From NCBI RefSeq assembly GCF_014837055.1, contig NZ_JACSPQ010000001.1:175035-239034 (forward strand): a DNA stretch of 64,000 nucleotides. Direction: 5' to 3'. Below are positions 59,126 through 64,000 of the stretch, piece by piece (the first letter of the stretch is position 1; every line of letters begins with the position of its first letter). The notes beneath the pieces are model-generated. The model was not told the origin of the DNA, searched no databases, and saw only the letters and a program-made list of their open reading frames with translations. The position numbers and the translations under genes were made by a program. The stretch is from Phocaeicola faecium. GTDB taxonomy: Bacteria; Bacteroidota; Bacteroidia; Bacteroidales; Bacteroidaceae.

Positions 59126-60151
59126 ATGATTATGTTCGCTCGAAAGAACATAAAAAGATATTATTTAATAGGTTTAAGAAAAATCAGAAGTTTCCTGCTC
59201 AGTGCAAAGAGTAGGGAACTTCTGATTTTTTTGTTTTTCGTCATCGTTTCGTTTTGCTTTTGGTTGCTTCAAACGATGAACGACACTTATCAAACCGAGT
59301 TTAAGATTCCGGTGCGTTTGAAGAATGTACCGAAGGAGGTTGTCATGACTTCCGAAATACCGAATGAGATACGGGTTAGCGTAGAAGACCGCGGAACGGT
59401 TCTGCTTAATTATATGCTTGGACGCACATTTTTCCCTATATCTTTCGATTTTCAGGACTATCAGGACAAAGGAGCTAAAGTAACCATACCTTTGGCGGAG
59501 TTTAACAAGAAAATCACTTCTCAGCTTGCCAGCTCTACCAAGCTACTGTCTGTTCGTCCTAATGTGATTGAATTTATTTATACGAGGGGAAACGCCAAGA
59601 AAGTTCCCGTTGCAGCGAAAGGACGTATGGTGGCAGGGCGGCAATACTATATTTCCAATATTTTGCTTGCTCCTGACTCGGTGGTAGTATATGCACCCAA
59701 AGATGTGCTTAATTCGATTACTACCGCATATACAGAGCCTCTTGATTTAGAGAATATAACAGATACGGTGGTTCAGCGCATTCATTTACAGGAAGTAAAA
59801 GGAGCGAAGTTTGCTCCTGCCTTTACAGATGTTACCATCTGCGTAGATATGTACTCTGAGAAAACGGTGGAAGTACCGGTTGTGGGATTGAATTTCCCGG
59901 CAGGAAAAGTGTTGCGTACTTTCCCTTCGCGTGTGCAAGTTGCCTTTCAGGTAGGATTGAAAAATTTCAAGCGCGTTTCTGAAAATGATTTCTTTATCGG
60001 TGTTTCTTACGAAGACTTATTAAATAACAAGAGCAGCAAAATTCCGCTTACCCTGCGTAGTAAGCCCGATTTTGTAAACCATGTCCGTATTGTTCCGGAG
60101 GAGGTTGATTACCTCATTGAACAGCAGCCGGTAGAAGAAGGAACAGAATAA
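59126..60151 (+). CDS. YbbR-like domain protein
   Basis: About 341 residues from the ATG at 59126 (another ATG at 59132 is possible). One TM segment (about 28-50, LLIFLFFVIVSFCFWLLQ) is followed by at least two YbbR-like extracytoplasmic domains (VPVAAKGRMVAGRQYYISNILLAPDSVVVYAPKDVLNSI). Homologues (CdaR) regulate c-di-AMP cyclase in Firmicutes; whether this holds here is not shown. It is followed by coaE after 5 bp. Confidence 0.88.
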   Translation: MIMFARKNIKRYYLIGLRKIRSFLLSAKSRELLIFLFFVIVSFCFWLLQTMNDTYQTEFKIPVRLKNVPKEVVMTSEIPNEIRVSVEDRGTVLLNYMLGRTFFPISFDFQDYQDKGAKVTIPLAEFNKKITSQLASSTKLLSVRPNVIEFIYTRGNAKKVPVAAKGRMVAGRQYYISNILLAPDSVVVYAPKDVLNSITTAYTEPLDLENITDTVVQRIHLQEVKGAKFAPAFTDVTICVDMYSEKTVEVPVVGLNFPAGKVLRTFPSRVQVAFQVGLKNFKRVSENDFFIGVSYEDLLNNKSSKIPLTLRSKPDFVNHVRIVPEEVDYLIEQQPVEEGTE

Positions 60152-60156
60152 TCAAA

Positions 60157-60759
60157 ATGATAAAGTTAGGTATTACAGGCGGGATAGGAAGTGGCAAATC
60201 TTATGTCTCGCATTTGTTGAGAGCGAAAGGTATCGAAGTGTATGATACCGATAGCGAAGCGAAACGGCTGACGTTGTCTCATCCGCAGATTCGGCAGGAG
60301 CTGACTGCCTTGTTGGGAGAGGGTGTTTATCAAAATAACATTCTTAACAAGCCTCTTTTGGCGAACTATCTGTTTGCATGTAAAGAAAACGCACAGCGCA
60401 TCAATGCAATAATCCACCCGCGCGTTTACGATGATTTTGTCAGTTGGGCAAGGATGAAGGAAAAGGCTGGAGCCTCAATGGTAGGGATGGAGAGCGCCAT
60501 CCTCTTTGAATCAGGTTTTAATCGTGCGGTCGACAAGGTATTATTCGTATATGCGCCTTTAGACGTACGTATCCGTCGGGCAATGGAGCGGGATAAGTCG
60601 ACGGAAGAACAAGTGCGTGTCCGGATGCTTGCTCAAGCCTCTGATGAAGAAAACCGCCGGAAGTCCGATTTCCTGCTCATAAACGATGGGGTTCGTCCGT
60701 TAGAATCCCAGTTAGAGCAACTGCTTCAGGCGTTAATACAGCGAAAACCTATCCGATAG
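60157..60759 (+). CDS. coaE: Dephospho-CoA kinase
   Basis: Last step of CoA synthesis, ATP-dependent phosphorylation of dephospho-CoA. 200 residues. P-loop GGIGSGKS (8-15), YDTDSEAK with the catalytic Asp, HPRV, and RRKSDF lid arginines are present. Last gene of the run from nusB. Confidence 0.96.
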   Translation: MIKLGITGGIGSGKSYVSHLLRAKGIEVYDTDSEAKRLTLSHPQIRQELTALLGEGVYQNNILNKPLLANYLFACKENAQRINAIIHPRVYDDFVSWARMKEKAGASMVGMESAILFESGFNRAVDKVLFVYAPLDVRIRRAMERDKSTEEQVRVRMLAQASDEENRRKSDFLLINDGVRPLESQLEQLLQALIQRKPIR

Positions 60760-60783
60760 CTTGTGTATGTCATTCGTGTATTG

Positions 60784-60791
60784 TATTTTTG
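60784..60791 (+). promoter_or_regulatory. Promoter -7 element of the DUF5606 gene
   Basis: TATTTTTG with an upstream TTGTG about 20 bp away. The predicted start near 60798 gives a leader of about 42 nt. Confidence 0.62.
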
Positions 60792-60839
60792 CCCCCTGAA
60801 TAATAAAATAATACTAAATACCTTAATACGATAAACATT

Positions 60840-61259
60840 ATGTTGAAGACTATTTTAGCCATCTCTGGGAAACCGGGGCTGTATAAACTGATTTCTCAAG
60901 CAAAAAATATGCTGATTGTAGAAGCTGTTAGTGCCGATCGAAAAAGAATGCCGGTTTACGCAAGCGACAAAGTGATTTCTTTGGGCGATATCGCAATGTA
61001 TACCGATGGCGATGAAGTGCCTCTGGGTGAAGTGTTGGAGTCTGTAAAGACAAAAGAAAACGGTGCCGTTACTTCTATCGACTATAAAAAGGCATCTTCT
61101 GAAGAATTACATCAGTTCATGGCAGAAGTGCTGCCTAATTATGATCGCGACCGCGTTCATACCGGCGATATCAAAAAACTGATTCAGTGGTATAACCTGT
61201 TGATTTCAAACGGAGAAACCGATTTTGTAGAAACACCTAAGAAAGCAGCCGAAGCCTGA
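60840..61259 (+). CDS. DUF5606 protein
   Basis: A 139-residue cytoplasmic protein, full length for DUF5606. It begins MLKTILAISGKPGLYKLISQ and has AMYTDGDEVPLGEVLESVK. The C-terminal part ends IKKLIQWYNLLISNGETDF. The family is conserved in Bacteroidetes and found near housekeeping genes; no function is known. Own promoter and own terminator. Confidence 0.87.
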   Translation: MLKTILAISGKPGLYKLISQAKNMLIVEAVSADRKRMPVYASDKVISLGDIAMYTDGDEVPLGEVLESVKTKENGAVTSIDYKKASSEELHQFMAEVLPNYDRDRVHTGDIKKLIQWYNLLISNGETDFVETPKKAAEA

Positions 61260-61288
61260 CAGCCGACATTCGGTAAGACAACTTTTAG

Positions 61289-61333
61289 AAAACATGCCTG
61301 TATCCTGATAGGGGATATGGGCATGTTTTTTTA
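61289..61333 (+). terminator. Terminator after the DUF5606 gene
   Basis: AAACATGCC pairs with GGCATGTTT, with a second small pairing ATCC/GGAT inside, followed by TTTTTTT. 30 bp past the stop. Confidence 0.85.
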
Positions 61334-61432
61334 TCGGGTTGGGTTAAGAGCGTTTAAATTTTGCTCTGCCTGCGGTTTGAGAATTGTTTTCGGGGAAACA
61401 GACCGGAAACAAACTCAAAAAGGAGCGGATAA

Positions 61433-61467
61433 AAATACTTAATCGGAAAATTAAAACGAACAGGCTC
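61433..61467 (-). repeat. Short conserved flank sequence near copy J
   Basis: On the minus strand GAGCCTGTTCG, TTTTAATTTTCCGAT, TAAGTATT; it matches 25909-25940 on the plus strand except for an indel. It ends about 28 bp before repeat copy J. Confidence 0.5.
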
Positions 61468-61494
61468 TAAACTTTATTGGGCTTTTCCAGGGAC

Positions 61495-61590
61495 TGAAAA
61501 CACTACCCATAGCGCAGGTCAACGCTACGGGTAGAAATAGTGAACGCTACCGCATGGAATAATCAACGCTAACGGTAGCGTTTTCTGGGG
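61495..61590 (+). repeat. 22-bp-period palindromic box element, copy J
   Basis: ACACTACCCATAGCG, ACGCTACGGGTAGAA, ACGCTACCGCATGG and ACGCTAACGGTAGCG in exact 22-bp steps, with CTGAAAA before and TTTTCTGGGG after. Boxes 3 and 4 can pair through a perfect 9-bp ACGCTACCG/CGGTAGCGT. It lies in the 642-bp gap between DUF5606 and nadE, between the DUF5606 terminator and a long palindrome. The stretch 61334-61432 shows nothing recognisable. Confidence 0.9.
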
Positions 61591-61723
61591 GCATAACGGT
61601 GGAGATTTTTCTCATCAGAAAAAAATAATCGGTTTATTATGAACCTTTTTCAGACATGAGTTGTTATTATATCAAACTAAACAAAGGACTATCATATATA
61701 GGATTTATTGAATTGAGGGTTAA

Positions 61724-61797
61724 CACACACAGATCACGTGGGCAAAGTGCGAATGAATCAAACGTGAAGTTTGCACTTGCCTGCGTGTAAGTGTGTG
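61724..61797. other. Long imperfect stem-loop upstream of nadE
   Basis: CACACAC pairs with GTGTGTG, then CACG with CGTG, then GGGCAA with TTGCC, GTGC with GCAC and GAA with TTT by wobble, giving about 26 paired positions interrupted by a 4/3-nt internal loop and a single bulge, with a 14-nt loop. There is no T-run on either strand. It ends 64 bp before the nadE -7 box, so it is outside the predicted mRNA. Confidence 0.75.
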
Positions 61798-61860
61798 CCG
61801 TTGGGTGAAGGTATCTCTTTTTTTGAGCGTAGAGACGTTCTGAATGTCACAATAAATCCT

Positions 61861-61868
61861 TATTTTTG
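61861..61868 (+). promoter_or_regulatory. nadE -7 promoter element
   Basis: TATTTTTG predicts transcription from about 61875 and a leader of about 27 nt before the ATG at 61902. Confidence 0.62.
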
Positions 61869-61901
61869 CATCATTCAATTCGATTATAAACAATACACTA
61901 T

Positions 61902-63839
61902 ATGAAATACGGTTTTGTGAAAGTGGCGGCGGCTGTTCCGGCGGTGAAAGTTGCCGACTGTAAATTTAACGCACAGCAAACTGAAACCCAAATTGTGGTG
62001 GCAGATGGAAAAGGCGTACAAATCTTGATTTTCCCGGAGTTGAATCTTACCGGCTATTCGTGCGGCGATTTGTTCGGCCAGCAAATCCTGTTGGAAGAGG
62101 CTGAGCTTGCCCTGATGCAGATTATGAATAACACGCGCCAGTTTGACATCATATCTATTGTGGGTATGCCGGTAGTGGTAAACTCTACGCTTTTAAATTG
62201 TGCGGTAGTCTTTCAGAAGGGCAAAATATTGGGGGTAGTGCCTAAAACCTATTTGCCTAATTACAAAGAATTTTATGAGCAGCGCTGGTTCGCTTCGGCA
62301 GACGCTCATCCTGATACTACGATGGTTCGTCTCTGCGGCCAGTTGGTTAAAGTTAGCAGGAATTTACTGTTTGATACCCCCGACGTCTGTTTCGGAGTTG
62401 AAATATGCGAAGATGTATGGGCGCCCATACCTCCCAGTTCGGAGCTGGTACTTAAAGGAGCCGAGATTATCTTCAACATGTCTGCCGATACGGAAAACAT
62501 TTGCAAACACCAATATTTGCGCTCGCTGTTGAGCCAGCAGTCGGCACGCTGTCTTGCGGGGTATGTTTTTGCCTCTTCGGGTTTCGGCGAATCGACCACC
62601 GATGTGGTGTTTGCCGGCAATGCGCTGATTTATGAAAACGGTACATTGTTGGCTGCCTCTGAACGTTTTTCGTTCGAAGAGCAACTGGTTTCCACCGAAA
62701 TAGACGTTGAGCGTTTGCGTGGAGAACGTCTGACGAATACCACTTTTGCTGCCGCCGTGCGTAAATATTCCCAGTCGGGCGGGCAGCATATATCCACCGA
62801 ACTTGTTCCGTCGCGCGGGCTGATACTTACCCGTCCGATAGATGCGCATCCGTTTGTTCCTGCCGGTGGCAAACTGTTGGACGAACGTTGCGAGGAAATA
62901 TTCTCGATACAGGTGGCAGGACTGGCAAAACGGTTGGTGCATACGAATTGCAGAAACGTGGTGGTAGGCATATCCGGCGGGTTAGATTCGACGTTGGCTC
63001 TGCTGGTTTGTGTGAAAACATTTGACAAATTGGGCTTGCCTCGCAAGGGAATTACCGGCATCACGATGCCGGGCTTCGGAACAACCGACCGTACGTATAA
63101 CAATGCGATTGCGCTGATGGGTTCGTTGCAGGTAACCACGAAAGAAATCAGCATAAAAGATGCCTGTATCCAGCATTTCCAAGACATCGAACAAGATATG
63201 TCCGTTCATGATGTGACATACGAAAACGGGCAGGCGCGCGAACGTACCCAAATTTTGATGGACTATGCCAATAAAGTGGGCGGACTTGTTATCGGGACGG
63301 GCGACCTTTCGGAGCTGGCTTTGGGATGGGCAACCTACAACGGTGACCACATGTCAATGTATGGCGTGAATGTAAGTATTCCTAAAACGTTGGTGCGTTA
63401 CTTGGTAAATTGGGTGGCACAGACGGGAGTGGATGTGCTTTCGCGAAACACGTTGCTTGATATCATCGACACGCCGATAAGTCCCGAACTGATTCCGGCA
63501 GACGAAAATGGAAACATTAAGCAGAAAACGGAAGACCTTGTAGGTCCATACGAGCTGCATGATTTCTTCTTGTTCCATTTCCTGCGCTTCGGTTCGCGTC
63601 CGGCAAAGATTTTCTACTTGGCAGAAATAGCTTTCAAAGGCGTGTACGACAGTACGACGATAAAAAAATGGCTGACCACTTTCTTCCGCCGTTTCTTCTC
63701 GCAGCAGTTTAAGCGCTCTTGTCTGCCCGACGGTCCGAAAGTAGGTTCGGTTTCTTTAAGTCCGCGCGGCGACTGGCGTATGCCGAGCGACGCGAGTGCG
63801 GCTTTATGGTTAAAAGAGTGTGAAGAATTACAGGCATAA
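61902..63839 (+). CDS. nadE: Glutamine-dependent NAD+ synthetase
   Basis: Final step of NAD synthesis: amidation of nicotinate adenine dinucleotide with glutamine and ATP. 645 residues, the two-domain form. The N-terminal nitrilase-type glutaminase has Glu46 (FPELNLTG), Lys115 (GVVPKTYLP) and Cys169 (FGVEICEDVW). The C-terminal synthetase has the PP-loop SGGLDS (358-363) and GTGDLSELALGWATYNGDHMS. The stop lies in the stem of a terminator. Confidence 0.97.
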   Translation: MKYGFVKVAAAVPAVKVADCKFNAQQTETQIVVADGKGVQILIFPELNLTGYSCGDLFGQQILLEEAELALMQIMNNTRQFDIISIVGMPVVVNSTLLNCAVVFQKGKILGVVPKTYLPNYKEFYEQRWFASADAHPDTTMVRLCGQLVKVSRNLLFDTPDVCFGVEICEDVWAPIPPSSELVLKGAEIIFNMSADTENICKHQYLRSLLSQQSARCLAGYVFASSGFGESTTDVVFAGNALIYENGTLLAASERFSFEEQLVSTEIDVERLRGERLTNTTFAAAVRKYSQSGGQHISTELVPSRGLILTRPIDAHPFVPAGGKLLDERCEEIFSIQVAGLAKRLVHTNCRNVVVGISGGLDSTLALLVCVKTFDKLGLPRKGITGITMPGFGTTDRTYNNAIALMGSLQVTTKEISIKDACIQHFQDIEQDMSVHDVTYENGQARERTQILMDYANKVGGLVIGTGDLSELALGWATYNGDHMSMYGVNVSIPKTLVRYLVNWVAQTGVDVLSRNTLLDIIDTPISPELIPADENGNIKQKTEDLVGPYELHDFFLFHFLRFGSRPAKIFYLAEIAFKGVYDSTTIKKWLTTFFRRFFSQQFKRSCLPDGPKVGSVSLSPRGDWRMPSDASAALWLKECEELQA

Positions 63840-63857
63840 TCATTTTGATTATGCCTG
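63832..63857 (+). terminator. nadE terminator overlapping the stop codon
   Basis: AGGCATAATC and GATTATGCCT form a perfect 10-bp stem around ATTTT; the TAA stop at 63837-63839 is in the left arm. Followed by GATAAAAAG, so only a weak T-run exists on the plus strand. Confidence 0.6.
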
Positions 63858-63869
63858 ATAAAAAGATAG

Positions 63870-63892
63870 GACAGGCTCTCTTAGGGCCTGTC
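63870..63892 (-). terminator. Hairpin at the end of the right-edge hydrolase gene
   Basis: GACAGGC and GCCTGTC enclose 9 bases that include the TAA of the minus-strand gene. On the minus strand it is followed by CTATCTTTTTATC. Confidence 0.6.
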
Positions 63893-64000
63893 GTTTAAAT
63901 TATCTTCAACAAAGCGTTTTACACGCTGTGTGTATTCCTCGGGATAAAGCAGGTAAGAAGTGGCATGTCCGGCATTGGGGACAATCCATAAGGCTTTCGG
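63881..64000 (-). CDS. Alpha/beta hydrolase, C-terminal end only
   Basis: 40 codons including the stop, cut by the right edge. The minus strand reads PKALWIVPNAGHATSYLLYP, then EEYTQRVKRFVEDNLNDRP. The phrase IVPNAGHATSY carries the catalytic His of the alpha/beta hydrolase triad, and the following PEEY...V..F is the usual terminal helix. Substrate cannot be judged from this piece. It converges with nadE. Confidence 0.72.
   Translation of the reverse strand, partial: PKALWIVPNAGHATSYLLYPEEYTQRVKRFVEDNLNDRP

Noticed and set aside
4167-61590. CRISPR-like interpretation of the 22-bp-spaced boxes
   Set aside because: Only three or four units per site, units differ by position, spacers are 7-8 bp, and no cas genes are present.
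61724-61797. Riboswitch for nadE
   Set aside because: The stem-loop lies upstream of the best nadE promoter, so it should not be in the mRNA.

Overview
The window is a continuous 64 kb stretch of a Bacteroidaceae chromosome (Bacteroides/Phocaeicola type). Three things support this. Most promoters that can be read carry the Bacteroidetes -7 element TAnnTTTG and have only weak Shine-Dalgarno signals. The gene content is typical of the group: DUF4494, DUF5606, DUF3276, DUF4468, C-GCAxxG-C-C, Wzi-family capsule assembly, a long YbbR and a 308-residue NusB. The arabinose locus is controlled by a Nudix-fold AraR. No rRNA, tRNA, IS element, prophage or CRISPR array was seen.

Layout. 1-4.1 kb (minus strand): a cell-surface cluster with a Wzi-like outer-membrane protein, a lipocalin-like lipoprotein, GDP-mannose dehydratase (gmd) and GDP-fucose synthase (fcl, cut by the window edge). 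4.4-9.6 kb (plus): ispE, a long RluA-type pseudouridine synthase, dnaB and a zinc alcohol dehydrogenase. 9.6-11.4 kb (minus): a small lipoprotein and a carboxymuconolactone decarboxylase/cupin fusion. 11.6-18.6 kb (plus): pheT, yebC, a TSCPD protein, a flavodoxin-like protein, an AT-rich DUF1186 gene and a nucleotidyltransferase/chloramphenicol-acetyltransferase-like fusion. 18.6-24.2 kb: nitronate monooxygenase, a candidate 43-residue small gene, rarA, a D-2-hydroxyacid dehydrogenase, a C-GCAxxG-C-C protein, a small winged-helix protein and a cation-efflux pump. 24.4-28.5 kb (minus): a PurF-like protein without the glutaminase nucleophile, an FtsX/LolC-type permease and an aminotransferase. 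28.9-32.4 kb (plus): a sugar-isomerase-like protein, DUF4494, YggS and a dihydroorotate-dehydrogenase-like enzyme.

33.7-44.5 kb (minus) is an L-arabinose to pentose-phosphate block: sodium-sugar symporter, secreted mutarotase, AraR, AraD, AraA, AraB, transketolase and RpiB. This is the full route from uptake to the non-oxidative pentose phosphate pathway. 44.8-50.2 kb holds manC (which feeds the GDP-mannose/GDP-fucose route of gmd and fcl), tpx, engB, a deletion scar joining remnants of a hydrolase and an AraC regulator, a MATE exporter and an SDR. 50.1-55.2 kb holds a giant Dna2-like nuclease-helicase and a lipoprotein. 55.5-63.8 kb is housekeeping: rplY-pth-S4 protein, DUF3276, nusB-yajC-ybbR-coaE, DUF5606 and nadE. 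The window ends inside an alpha/beta hydrolase.

The most striking non-coding signal is a dispersed intergenic element, ten copies in 64 kb. Each copy is three or four short palindromic boxes set at an exact 22-bp period, with terminal inverted repeats of the type CCTGAAAACRCTACC...GGTAGCGTTTTCNGG. No copy interrupts a gene, and almost every long intergenic gap contains exactly one. I do not recognise it as a named family; it is the best candidate here for something undescribed.
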